Positions 50,907 to 60,167 of a stretch of DNA of 64,000 nt are shown piece by piece. The notes under the pieces are model-generated. The model was not told the DNA's origin. It did no database searches and worked only from the letters and a program-made list of their open reading frames with translations. This DNA is from CAWDMN01 sp963803155. Lineage in GTDB: Bacteria > Acidobacteriota > Terriglobia > Versatilivoradales > Versatilivoraceae. How positions within the stretch are numbered: position 1 is the first letter of the stretch; the number at the start of each line of letters is the position of its first letter. The translations under genes and the position numbers were made by a program. The stretch spans positions 62,001-126,000 of the forward strand of contig CAWDMN010000040.1 of the NCBI GenBank assembly GCA_963803155.1, read 5' to 3'.

Positions 50907-52094
50907 TCAAATGGTTCCCCCGCAATACTCTTGGTAATCTGCCTCAACTTGTTTGGCATAAGAGGCAGCATAGCCAAGCAATTCCTCTTGCCATCCCGAC
51001 GACTGGGAAAATTCAATCAAGCTGTCCGCAATGGAGGATCCCTGGCGGCCACTGCTTCGCAAATGAGACCACGCCGTCACTTCTCCCATGGTCTCCACCA
51101 AATCTTCCAGGCGAGACAGCTTTCCATGCCAGTTGGTGAGGTCGATCTTGTCCTCGGTGGGCTGCAGTTCGTGGAGCACATAAGGTTTGTTTCTAATGGT
51201 GACGGAGGTCAGCAGGGCTGGGCTGATGGCTTGTGCACGCTGTTGAATCGCCACTACTCTTTCGGCTTCACTCCTCCAATGAGGTTGGGCCGGCGTGAGA
51301 TAAGGATTCAATGAGGAAGGAAATTCTTCTTTGAGGTCCAGGAGGTAATTCTTGTCGGGAGAACCTTTTCCTTCCACGAGAAGAATGTAGCGGTCCACTC
51401 CCAGACTCCCGACCCCCGCGATACGGTGAGCGACATCGAGAATTTGATAAAAGCCCGGCTGCTCCTGGCTCTTAGCCCAAAGTGCCATAAACTCCTCGAT
51501 TGCTTTTCTCTCTTCGGGAGTGACAGGCGTAGTATGCTTTCCGTCAAGAATTATCCGCCTTTTGTCTGCCTTATATTCAGTCTTTTTGTCCAAGAAATCC
51601 TTTCGTTTTCTCTGTTCTATGCTCTCCAAGAGTTCACGCACCATGCCTTCCGCGGTTTCCCGCTCAATGGTTTTTGCTTTTCCCGTCGACAATGCCGCTG
51701 CATAGGCTCTGAGGCATCGTGTGGCAAGATCCAAAGCCTTGGCTTCCCCCAAATTCAAGGGCCGGGAAGCCACATGGATACTGGTGAGCAGCCGGGCCAG
51801 TTCCCAACTGCAGGGGGCCAGCGCGGACTCGTCAAAATCGTTCAAATCAAAGTAAACCAGGCGGTTGTCTCCTTTGTAGCACCCGAGGTTTTGTAAATGC
51901 AAATCGCCGCTAATCCACACCGGTGGGGCGTTGTTGAGCATGGTTTCACGAGGCCAATCCTCATAAAAAAGGTGGCAAGTGCCCCGATAAAAAACAAAAC
52001 TGCTTTCCCGCATATGAGCGTATTTCAGCTTCAATCGCTCCGGATTACGCCCTTCGTTGAATCGCTGAACTCTTTGAAGGATATGATGTGTCAT
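50907..52094 (-). CDS. DUF2252 family protein (kinase-like fold)
   Basis: The ATG at 52094 has GGGGAAAT directly upstream. The 395-residue protein begins with a basic helical region and has ISGDLHLQNLG and YFDLNDFDES, which look like the catalytic and metal-binding loops of aminoglycoside-phosphotransferase-like kinases. KYAHMRESSFVFYRGT near the N-terminus is a DUF2252 mark. The family is widespread but its substrate is unknown. No neighbour hints at a role. Confidence 0.85.
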   Translation of the reverse strand: MTHHILQRVQRFNEGRNPERLKLKYAHMRESSFVFYRGTCHLFYEDWPRETMLNNAPPVWISGDLHLQNLGCYKGDNRLVYFDLNDFDESALAPCSWELARLLTSIHVASRPLNLGEAKALDLATRCLRAYAAALSTGKAKTIERETAEGMVRELLESIEQRKRKDFLDKKTEYKADKRRIILDGKHTTPVTPEERKAIEEFMALWAKSQEQPGFYQILDVAHRIAGVGSLGVDRYILLVEGKGSPDKNYLLDLKEEFPSSLNPYLTPAQPHWRSEAERVVAIQQRAQAISPALLTSVTIRNKPYVLHELQPTEDKIDLTNWHGKLSRLEDLVETMGEVTAWSHLRSSGRQGSSIADSLIEFSQSSGWQEELLGYAASYAKQVEADYQEYCGGTI

Positions 52095-52485
52095 ATTTCC
52101 CCTTTTTCTCTGACCTTGGAGCTGCAGAGTCATTGCCACAATACTAATTTACTCTAACAAAGATCGCGGCAGGAAAGGTGCGGGTACAAGTGCAAAAAAA
52201 ATATAAGTTGCTGTTTTTCCAATGGAACAACTATGTGGCAGGCCGCTTGTGCGATTGCCGTGACAGCCGAAATGGCGCTCTGGCCGACTATAATCGGACG
52301 ATTCATGAAGGGCCGGCAAACGAACGAACCGTCCCTATTAAAGGCCACGCGGCACTGCTCCCCTTTTGCTAAATTATTCGAGGCTATTGGCAGCCATGGA
52401 AACTTTCGGCATCTCTACTTCTCGGATTACCCCCATCTATGAGTCGATGTGTTATTTTGATAAGGATAATTGGAAAGGATAAGCC
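52095..52485. other. Intergenic region between divergent genes
   Basis: About 390 bases between the divergent DUF2252 and MDR genes. I see no gene or repeat family member; promoters for both genes are expected here. Confidence 0.4.
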
Positions 52486-53493
52486 ATGGCACAAAAAATG
52501 AATCATCAATGGTGTTTGGCGGCACGACCGGTAGGGATGTTCAAAGAGACTGATTTTGATTGGCGGGAAATTCCCGTTCGAGAATTGGCTGAAGGGGAAG
52601 TGTTGGTGCGAAATCTTTACCTCTCGCTGGATCCCACCAATCGAGGCTGGGCAGGAGAAGCAGCCACTTATTTGCCTCCGGTGAGCATCGGTGAAGTTAT
52701 GCGCGGCATTGCCGTGGGAAAAGTGGAAGAATCCCGTCATCCCAATTTTCCGGCCGGAACCTTGGTGCAGGGAATGATCGGATGGCAGGAATTTCTGCTG
52801 GGCAATGGCGCGGGTCTTACTCCGCTAACTTGGGATCCGGCACTGCCGCTCACGGCGTACTTTGGCCTTTTGGGTCACATCGGCCTTACGGCGTATTTCG
52901 GTCTGCTGGAAATCGGGAAACCTCAGCCGGGGGAGACTCTTATGGTGTCCGCGGCGGCGGGGGCTGTCGGCTCATTGGTTGGACAAATTGGAAAAATCAA
53001 AGGATGCCGGGTGGTAGGGATTGCCGGCAGCGATGAAAAGTGCCGGTGGATTACTCAGAAATTGGGTTTTGACGCTGCCATCAACTATAAAACTGACCCG
53101 CTCCAGCAAAGTCTTCAAAAGCACTGCCCCGGCGGGGTTGATGTCTATTTCGAGAATGTCGGCGGGCAGATCCTGGATGTCGTGCTCGGCTTGATCAACA
53201 ATCGTGCCAGAATTGTCCTCTGCGGGTTGATTTCCCAATACAATGCCAAGCGGCCAGTCCCGGGGCCTTACAATTTCCCCCAAATCCTGATCAAACGGGC
53301 TCGGGTAGAAGGCTTTATCGTGCTGGACTATCTGGGACGGGCGAGGGAGGCGGCAAAAGAGCTGGTTGAGTGGCATCGTGCGGGCAAGCTCAAGTACCGC
53401 GTCGATGTTGTGGAAGGACTGAAGAACGCTCCCACCGCCATCAATAAGCTATTCGATGGTTCGCACCAGGGGAAATTGATTGTGAAGATTTAA
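52486..53493 (+). CDS. NADP-dependent MDR oxidoreductase (CurA/leukotriene B4 dehydrogenase-like)
   Basis: The 335-residue protein starts after GGAAAGGATAAG. It has the N-terminal GroES-like part with YLSLDPTNRGW and the Rossmann motif AAAGAVGSLVGQIGKIKGC, with GSDEKC downstream; there are no zinc ligands. ENVGGQILDVVLGLI and ISQYNA are family signatures. These enzymes reduce activated double bonds of enones using NADPH. It is not coupled to neighbours. The near-repeat LTAYFGLL that occurs twice around residue 122-142 is the family's normal sequence pattern. Confidence 0.93.
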   Translation: MAQKMNHQWCLAARPVGMFKETDFDWREIPVRELAEGEVLVRNLYLSLDPTNRGWAGEAATYLPPVSIGEVMRGIAVGKVEESRHPNFPAGTLVQGMIGWQEFLLGNGAGLTPLTWDPALPLTAYFGLLGHIGLTAYFGLLEIGKPQPGETLMVSAAAGAVGSLVGQIGKIKGCRVVGIAGSDEKCRWITQKLGFDAAINYKTDPLQQSLQKHCPGGVDVYFENVGGQILDVVLGLINNRARIVLCGLISQYNAKRPVPGPYNFPQILIKRARVEGFIVLDYLGRAREAAKELVEWHRAGKLKYRVDVVEGLKNAPTAINKLFDGSHQGKLIVKI

Positions 53494-53596
53494 CGGAAGA
53501 TCACGGTTGGTTTCTCAATTTTTAGCACAAGAAAAAGGTTGGGATGGAAATAGGATATTCTCTTCTCTGGCAGGTTGTGGACCTGGAGGGGTGCCT

Positions 53597-55663
53597 CTAT
53601 TTTCGGACCAGGTAGAGCGGTGCTCCTTTCTTCAATTCAAGGGTCAGTACCCTCTCCAGACCTGATGAACTCGCGGGGATAAGCTCTATCTCATTTTCCT
53701 CGCCGATGGCGTTCACGCAAAGGTACTCCCCTTCGGGGACTGTCAATTGAATGGAAGCATCATGATTAGGGTTCCAAATGGCCATGGTCAACCGGTTGGA
53801 ATCCTGAGCATCCGTGAATCGAAAGCCAAATGTGCCGATGGGCACAACCAATGGGCCAGCCATCTTTTTGTTCTTGAGAAGGCGGGCCATTGTGACATAT
53901 GCCGCATAGGCAGGTTTGGGTTGAAAGTCCCTGTATAGGATGCCCAAAGTGTGTTCAAAATAGAAAGGATCATCTCCGTCATCCCGAAAATCATACCAAA
54001 AGGTTCTTGGTTCAATACCGGAAACAATCGAGCAGAGATAGCTGCGGGCAATCAGTTCCGCTTGTGATCTTAACGTCACCGGCTGGAAATCCTGATCGGC
54101 TGCATTATGCGGCGTATGAGTAGCCCAACCCATTTCCGTAAGCCAGACTGGACGGGGACTCCCGTCGGGGAGCTTTACCATGTCAGATGCTTTTTTCAAG
54201 TCCTGGATAAAATCAGCGTCATCCAGCGTTTTTCGATAAGGATGAATGGTCAAGATGTCAAAGGGCGTTTTCAACGCAAGCATTTTTTCGATGAATCCGT
54301 AGTCAATCCCGGCTGTGGAAATGCCTAATACCTGAGCGGAAGGATCTATTTCCTTAATGGCTTGGTGACTTTTAATAAGCAACTTTGCGTACAGTTCCTT
54401 GGGGCCTTGCCAGAAAAAGATGTTGGGTTCATTCCAGATTTCCCATTGGTGAATGTCGATCTTGTAACGTTTGACAAGCTCCCGCAAAAAATCGGCGTAC
54501 TGTTCCACTCCTTCGTCGGTGTAGCCTTTAGACCATGGGGGGAAATAGGCGACGATGGCATAAACGGTAATTCCGTTCGCTTTTGCCACTTTTAGCAGAT
54601 AGTCCTGGTGCTCCCAGTGAAATTCCCCCGGACGGGGTTCTATCCGCTGCCATTCGAAATCTTCGCGAGACCATTTTACTCCCGCCTCCCGGGCTTTTCG
54701 GGCGACCTTTTCCATTTCAGCCCCTTCATACCGGCCCAGGTAGATTCCCATACCAAAAGGCGAGTCGGGCGCCAGTGTTGTATCCTGATGTCGATAGGGA
54801 GGAGCCAGCCAGCAAGGCTTTACGATAAGGACCTCCTGACCAGGAAGGATGAGGCTGATTTCTGCCTCAACAAATTTCCTGGATGGGATCGACTTTGGAG
54901 CAGAGATAATTAATGAAAGTTTTTTCATGCCGGACAAAATTTTCACGGATTGGCTCCCCTGGCCTAGTTCCTGGCTAGTCCAATCGCGGAGCTTCCAGGA
55001 CAATTTGCCCGTCAGGGGAATATCGGCAAGGGACCGGAGTTCAGCCTGAAAGCTGGGACTTGATTTATCCGTTGAGCTGCGTGCCGTCAGCAGAACACGC
55101 TTGTTGGCTGGAACGATTCCCTCCACCGTCATATCAGCCAACTTTATCTCGCAGCGGTCTCTCCGGCCGGCGGCCTCAAAACGAATTTCTCCAATGCGCA
55201 GCGGACCGTGCCTTTTCCCATCGTTTTCCCCTTCAAACCACTGCCAGCCGGGCCCTGGCGGGGCTTCAATTTCCAGGATGGATGTCCGCAAGCCATTCAG
55301 CTCTCCGACAATTTTATGGAAAGTCATGAAATGGGTGTTCACGAATAAGTGTACGGGATGACCTGCCGCGTTTCCGCTCAATTTCAGCTTTATCGATTTT
55401 ACATTTCCCAGTAAGGACCGGTCGGGAGGGATCAGGGATATCCATTGGGCACCCTGAGAAAAATCGAGCCTTAGCTTCTCCCTTTCCCATCGGGAATTGC
55501 CTATGTTTCCGAAACCTTCGATCCTCCATTGTTCCGCGGATTCAAATCGATAGGCGGTATAAGAAAAAGGAACCTCAGAAGCCGCCATCGCAAGCTTTGG
55601 AATCAAGAGCAGCAAGGCCCACTGCGCTAGAGAAAATACAAATGCCCGATATTGATATGTCAT
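53597..55663 (-). CDS. Exported GH-A clan glycoside hydrolase (GH39-like)
   Basis: The ATG at 55663 follows GAGGATTTT and gives a signal peptide (MTYQYRAFVFSLAQWALLLLIPKLAMA). The 688-residue protein has a beta-sandwich N-terminal region of about 290 residues. A TIM barrel follows with the acid/base Glu in HQWEIWNEPNI and the nucleophile Glu in VWLTEMGW. A C-terminal strand domain closes it. The NEP and TEMG motifs place it in clan GH-A, near GH39; the sugar substrate cannot be told. It is the third gene of a minus-strand set with the two URO-D-like genes. Confidence 0.85.
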   Translation of the reverse strand: MTYQYRAFVFSLAQWALLLLIPKLAMAASEVPFSYTAYRFESAEQWRIEGFGNIGNSRWEREKLRLDFSQGAQWISLIPPDRSLLGNVKSIKLKLSGNAAGHPVHLFVNTHFMTFHKIVGELNGLRTSILEIEAPPGPGWQWFEGENDGKRHGPLRIGEIRFEAAGRRDRCEIKLADMTVEGIVPANKRVLLTARSSTDKSSPSFQAELRSLADIPLTGKLSWKLRDWTSQELGQGSQSVKILSGMKKLSLIISAPKSIPSRKFVEAEISLILPGQEVLIVKPCWLAPPYRHQDTTLAPDSPFGMGIYLGRYEGAEMEKVARKAREAGVKWSREDFEWQRIEPRPGEFHWEHQDYLLKVAKANGITVYAIVAYFPPWSKGYTDEGVEQYADFLRELVKRYKIDIHQWEIWNEPNIFFWQGPKELYAKLLIKSHQAIKEIDPSAQVLGISTAGIDYGFIEKMLALKTPFDILTIHPYRKTLDDADFIQDLKKASDMVKLPDGSPRPVWLTEMGWATHTPHNAADQDFQPVTLRSQAELIARSYLCSIVSGIEPRTFWYDFRDDGDDPFYFEHTLGILYRDFQPKPAYAAYVTMARLLKNKKMAGPLVVPIGTFGFRFTDAQDSNRLTMAIWNPNHDASIQLTVPEGEYLCVNAIGEENEIELIPASSSGLERVLTLELKKGAPLYLVRK

Positions 55664-55710
55664 AAAATCCTCGCGACGGGTCAAAGCGATTCGCTAGTCA
55701 TTTTCACGAC

Positions 55711-56808
55711 CTATGTCCACTTCTCCAGCCGACGCAGGATTTCCGGGCGCGCGGATGGGTCCACGGACATGCAAAGCAATATTCCTTCGGGCCGCAGGGC
55801 TTCCATGAATGGCTCCAATTCGTCGAGCTCCAAATCAATTACCAGCGATTTGCCTGCCTTCCGTATCCGTTTCAAAAGAGGGATCCACTGCATAATGGGC
55901 TGATCCAACCCCATTCCCTGAACCCACTGGATGGCATTAATTTCCGGAACCGATAAGATTAAATCCAAGTGCCGTGCCACTCCCTTCCCATCCAGATGAT
56001 AAATATTATGCGACATCGGTTTTACTTCCTCCACCAGGAGGGAATGGCAGAATTCACGGTAGAGGGTGGGGGAAATCATCGAGGCGAAGTCGCAGCTCGG
56101 GATATGCAGCTTTCCTTGGGAGGGAATTCCCATCCAAGTTATGGAAAGTTGCCCACGGCTCTTCAAAATAGCATCGAAATGGTCATAGACTTTCTGGAAA
56201 TCCCGGGAGGCAAGCTCAATCAAGCGGCGACACTTGTCGGGTTCCGTGACTAGGTCGATGCAGAATTGTTGAGGGTCCCGCCAAGCAGCGGCAATATCGA
56301 CTCCTCCGTGCAAGTCTGTGTATCCTGTCAAATACCAGCCGTTGGCTTTGTCGAGCGCAATGGCAGTCAACTCCTCGAGTTTCCTGAAATATTCGCAATT
56401 TAGGTCGAGGCATAGAGTCTCCATCCCGCTCCAATCCTGGATAATTGGCACGGAATAGGAGGTTACTTCGCCAAAAATAAGCTCCGCGCCGAAGAATGCC
56501 GCATAGATTTCCGGCCCCAAGTTGGGCCAGAATGCCGGGAATGTCTCTCCCAGAAAAATTTCCCCTTCGATGGACGCACGGTAAGAGTCCACCTGGTACT
56601 CCGCATCGAACCATCGGCTTTTCAAATCGGGCCAGCGCCTTCCTTCCAAGACGCGGGCTTGTGCGTAATCTGCGTTATGGGCGGTGAAACGGATGGGGGG
56701 ACGATCGATCACAGCCTGTTCAAACCAAGCGTAGATGCGCTTCAAGGCCATTTCGAAGTCAGGTTTGTTCTTCAACTCGGGCAGCGAGGGCAAAAATGGT
56801 TGCATCAT
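55711..56808 (-). CDS. URO-D-like protein, second of a pair
   Basis: This 365-residue protein has the uroporphyrinogen decarboxylase barrel shape. It ends in a barrel strand with KSLVIDLELDELEPFMEAL and has MSHNIYHLDGKGVARHLD where corrinoid methyltransferases have His-x-Cys. The His-x-Asp change and lack of a clear distal Cys argue against a canonical zinc-thiol methyltransferase. Relatives are common beside glycan-degradation genes in Acidobacteriota and Planctomycetota, with unknown roles. It lies between its paralogue and the GH-A gene. Confidence 0.75.
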   Translation of the reverse strand: MMQPFLPSLPELKNKPDFEMALKRIYAWFEQAVIDRPPIRFTAHNADYAQARVLEGRRWPDLKSRWFDAEYQVDSYRASIEGEIFLGETFPAFWPNLGPEIYAAFFGAELIFGEVTSYSVPIIQDWSGMETLCLDLNCEYFRKLEELTAIALDKANGWYLTGYTDLHGGVDIAAAWRDPQQFCIDLVTEPDKCRRLIELASRDFQKVYDHFDAILKSRGQLSITWMGIPSQGKLHIPSCDFASMISPTLYREFCHSLLVEEVKPMSHNIYHLDGKGVARHLDLILSVPEINAIQWVQGMGLDQPIMQWIPLLKRIRKAGKSLVIDLELDELEPFMEALRPEGILLCMSVDPSARPEILRRLEKWT

Positions 56809-56887
56809 TTGTCCTGTAGATTCCCGTCGAATGGAATCTCACCTTCCAGAGTAATCGGAAATTTCCTGCGCCTTGAAAGCCGTTGTT

Positions 56888-58045
56888 TCAAGTCTGATAT
56901 GATCCGAATTCATGAGCGGCATCATAGAGGGCGAGGATGTTTTCCGGCGGGACATCCATTTGAATGTTGTGCACGCTGTTGAAAATATATCCGCCGTTGG
57001 GCTTAAAAGCCTCGAAATTGAGACGAACATTCTTGCGCACCTCTTCGGGTGTAGCGGAGGGGAGAATTCGCTGGGAATCGATTCCTCCGCCCCAGAAGGA
57101 AAGCCGGGCCCCAAAATTCGCTTTAAGCTTGGATGGAATCATGTCCTTAGCTGCAATCTGCACCGGGTTAAGAATGTCAATGCCATTATCGATGAGATCC
57201 GGAATGTACGGAATGACTGAACCGCAGGAGTGGTACCAAATCTTGGCAGGCGTACGCGACTTGATGAATTGCACGAGTCGTTTCTGGCGGGGCTTTACCA
57301 GAGTGCGATAAATTCGAGGCGGCACCAGCGGACCGTTTTGTCCCGCTAGATCATCACCAATCATGATGACGTCCACGACATCTCCCACCTCCTCGAGGAA
57401 AAGCCGGAACCAATCCATCCAATATTTTAGAGTGCAATCGAGAAGGTACTCCACGATTTCCGGCTGTTCGATCATGTCGATGAATAAATTTTCCATCCCG
57501 CGCATGTACCAGCAGATTTCGTAGACAACACCGGAAATCCCACTGATGACGGCATAGGGAGTCTCCTCGCGAATCCGCAGGGCGCGCTGTCGCAATCCGG
57601 CGAAGCGGCTGGGATCATCCCCTTTGGGGAAAGGGTGACGCTTGATCTGTTCGAAGGAGAGCCCCGCCAGGGGGGAATGCGAGATGTCGAAATAATTTGG
57701 GGTATCGTCGGGCATCGACCAGGTGACGCCGAATTCATCCGTGAAATCATTCCATGTGCGGCCGCCACGCTGGCGGCGGACCACTTCAGCATGGAAACTC
57801 TCCGCACCTTGTGCCCAAACATATCGTGTGTCTATCCGCAATCGCTCCAGGACGGCTTCGGAAGGCAAGGCAAGTTGCTGGACCAAATCCATGATCACGA
57901 TGTCTTCGCTCAATCCCAGATGATCGATTAACCGCTGGTAGGCGAATTTATGTATGCCAGTTTGATTGCCGCCTAAATCGAGTGGGACCCGGTCCGGCTG
58001 TTGATGTGACAGGGCCGTCAATACCCTTTCGCGTGATGTCAGCAT
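56888..58045 (-). CDS. URO-D-like / MtaA-CmuA-type protein
   Basis: The start at 58045 has GGGGGG 11 bases upstream; an ATG seven codons earlier overlaps that box. The 385-residue protein has the N-terminal SRERVLTALSHQQPDRVPLDLG typical of this branch. KIWYHSCGSVIPYIPDLIDNG holds a His-x-Cys zinc motif, as in corrinoid-dependent methyltransferases MtaA and CmuA, followed by IFNSVHNIQMDVPPEN near the end. It may transfer a methyl group or act on a porphyrin-like or glycan substrate; no corrinoid protein gene is nearby. It heads a set of three minus-strand genes. Confidence 0.82.
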   Translation of the reverse strand: MLTSRERVLTALSHQQPDRVPLDLGGNQTGIHKFAYQRLIDHLGLSEDIVIMDLVQQLALPSEAVLERLRIDTRYVWAQGAESFHAEVVRRQRGGRTWNDFTDEFGVTWSMPDDTPNYFDISHSPLAGLSFEQIKRHPFPKGDDPSRFAGLRQRALRIREETPYAVISGISGVVYEICWYMRGMENLFIDMIEQPEIVEYLLDCTLKYWMDWFRLFLEEVGDVVDVIMIGDDLAGQNGPLVPPRIYRTLVKPRQKRLVQFIKSRTPAKIWYHSCGSVIPYIPDLIDNGIDILNPVQIAAKDMIPSKLKANFGARLSFWGGGIDSQRILPSATPEEVRKNVRLNFEAFKPNGGYIFNSVHNIQMDVPPENILALYDAAHEFGSYQT

Positions 58046-58452
58046 GGATTTGCATTCCCCCCTCATTCGACTTTTATTTGTGGAGACACGACGATGGAAC
58101 TGTCTCTTAGCTTATCATTTGTGACGGATGGAAGGGGAGTGAATAAGGATTAAAGGGGTGCAATCAAAAGTGGCGTTGAGATGATGTGAATCGCGGTGCG
58201 GTACATTTTGGAGTCTGCGGACGTGTCCGCGCCTTTTTCTGGCCCGCCAGTGAGCGGATCGCGCCAGGGAAAGTGGTGACACGATCACTGCACTCTAAAA
58301 GACACTCTGATTGCCGCTTCTAATTGTTCTCAGGTTTAAAGAGGATTCGGCAGGATGGAAAAAGGAAGCAGAGCCGCCGAGGCGGCTCCGTCCCGCTCTC
58401 ATTTCCGCTGGGATTATATTCTTGGGCCGGAGCCTTGCGGCGGAAGGCTTGA
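58046..58452. other. Intergenic region with an imperfect palindrome
   Basis: No gene is supported. GTCTGCGGACGTGTCCGCGC (58212-58231) contains nested GCGGAC/GTCCGC arms. A GGGGTGCAATCAAAAGTGG start near 58155 only loosely resembles family 1 ends and is not counted. Confidence 0.4.
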
Positions 58453-59367
58453 TTACTTCTGCCCCTTGATTCGTGACGGGTCCACTGGACCATTCTCGTC
58501 ACGCCATGCCGTTTCAAATGGAACCGGATTGGGGAACAGATCTCTCAATTCCACGATATGCTCACCCTTGGCCAACTCGGAGCCGAGATCGAAAGTGAGC
58601 GGGTGATCGAAATCCCGCTTATAATAAACATAGAGTCGGCGATTAGAGATATCCCAGATGGTGGAATTCAACGTGCCGAATTCCTTCCCCTTCAATGTTG
58701 CTCCCACACTGATCTCTTTCAACAGCGGAGCCACGGCCTCAGGCGAGGCCTCCTGTATTTGCGGCAGCATCCTCATTCCCCGGTTGTAGCGCGAATTCGG
58801 TCCGCCGGCGGTCTCAGGTTTGGTCAAAAAGTGGTTTGTCATAAAAAGGGTGTCGCCATTGCGTGGAATGACTTTCACTTCTCCGTCGATCCACTCGATG
58901 ACAGCGGCCTCCCCGCTTATATCCGCGAGCATGAGATGCACGAAGACTCCGTGTTCGGCGGGCAAGGTGTAAGCTTTGACCATGGCGATGGCCTGTTTTA
59001 CGGTGGCACATTCCGAGACAATATTTTCCAGGAAATTATGGCGGAAATGAGGTTTGTCGGGATCGTACGGAGTTTCCCCTCGAGGCACGTTGGCATGTGT
59101 GATGACGAGACCCTGATCGTTCATACATTTCATTCCGACAGAGGTCCATCCGGGAACCGTGTCCATGCTGATGCACATCCGGCCAAACAATCCATCCTTG
59201 TTGGGCGTGACTTTAAGCTTCATTGAGGTTGTATATGAAGTGTCGGCGTTTCCGCCCACTACGACCTTCCCATTCTTCACGACGGTAATCGCACTGCAGG
59301 CAAACAAAGATGCAGGCATGATCAGGGACCAGACAATCAAAGCACTCCAGAAAAATCGGTTTTTCAT
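58453..59367 (-). CDS. Exported Ntn amidohydrolase (choloylglycine hydrolase/acyltransferase-like)
   Basis: The ATG at 59367 has GGAG seven bases upstream. The 304-residue protein has a signal peptide ending at ASLFA, which leaves Cys24 of ACSAITVVKNG as N-terminal residue and likely nucleophile. GGNADTSY, GWTSVGMKCMNDQGLVITHANV and TLFMTNHFL fit linear amide C-N hydrolases of the Ntn fold (C45/C59 region). It would cut or transfer acyl amides in the periplasm. It is a shorter, distant counterpart of the C69 peptidase at 15 kb. The gene is monocistronic. Confidence 0.82.
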   Translation of the reverse strand: MKNRFFWSALIVWSLIMPASLFACSAITVVKNGKVVVGGNADTSYTTSMKLKVTPNKDGLFGRMCISMDTVPGWTSVGMKCMNDQGLVITHANVPRGETPYDPDKPHFRHNFLENIVSECATVKQAIAMVKAYTLPAEHGVFVHLMLADISGEAAVIEWIDGEVKVIPRNGDTLFMTNHFLTKPETAGGPNSRYNRGMRMLPQIQEASPEAVAPLLKEISVGATLKGKEFGTLNSTIWDISNRRLYVYYKRDFDHPLTFDLGSELAKGEHIVELRDLFPNPVPFETAWRDENGPVDPSRIKGQK

Positions 59368-59543
59368 AGATGACTCCATCATTCAGCTTGAGGATTTTAC
59401 TACCTTCTTGATCGCCCATTGAGTAGCAGCAGATTGCCGTTTCGTTCATTTTTTTCTTTATAGAAATTGAATGATCTTCCTCGGATTGGCCTCGGCGCAT
59501 CCAGGAATGAGAGACAAGCTGGACGCGGCGCCGAATAGTGTCC

Positions 59544-59744
59544 TTAAGTAGAGTCCTTTAATAAAGGCATAATTTTGAGCTGCGAGGAATGTCCTTCCTT
59601 GTAGGGCGTTTTTATAAAACGTCGGGGAAGCAGCCCCGGCGGTTGACACAACCGCCCTACAGCGTTGACACAACAGGAGGTGCCGCCTTTTCCGGCCTTT
59701 TCATTATTTGTCGAAAACGGACTATATAAATGGACTCTAAGTAA
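59544..59744. mobile_element. MITE family 2, copy b
   Basis: The element runs from AGTCCTTTAATAAAG (59552) to GGACT (59736), 185 bases, inverted relative to 14701-14894. Flanks TTAAGTAG and CTAAGTAA agree at six of eight positions, a decayed target duplication. The interior carries the same TGTAGGGCG and CCGGGG/CCCCGG arms. The rest of 59383-60167 shows no gene; the short frames there are not supported. Confidence 0.82.
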
Positions 59745-60167
59745 CCGCCATCCGGGAGTGACGATTGAAACCTTTCGCCTCCTAATCATGGATGCTCTCG
59801 ATTTGGCAAGAATTGCCAGACGGTTTGATCATGAGGCGGAACCCGTTTGTATGAGCCCAATTCAATCCGAATTTTTTTTGATCGCGGAGAAGTCAGTTCA
59901 AGGTAAAATAAAAATCTCTATGATGGGAATAATGTGCGAATCTAGACCATTTTATCTGACCTTTGTCGAAGTAAATTTATATGAATCTAACATCCGGATT
60001 TGAGTGGCGATTTCGAAATCGCGGCTGTTGATCTTCAAAATTTCTTTGATTCATCCACTAGGATGCGTGAGGTGGCAACGCCGGCGATTTTGAATCGAAA
60101 TTCGATTCAGCCGATCCATCGGTTCCTAAAAGTGGAACGAGATCTCGCCGGCATTGCCTCATCGAAG

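Noticed and set aside
52840..52910. Internal duplication in the MDR oxidoreductase (LTAYFGLL twice)
   Set aside because: Members of this family normally have this near-repeat, so it is not a recent duplication.
58150..58290. Another family 1 element starting GGGGTGCAATCAAAAG
   Set aside because: Only about half the terminal repeat matches and no second end was found.
59665..60003. Open frame of 112 codons before the MscS gene
   Set aside because: It starts inside the family 2 element and has no recognisable features or binding site.
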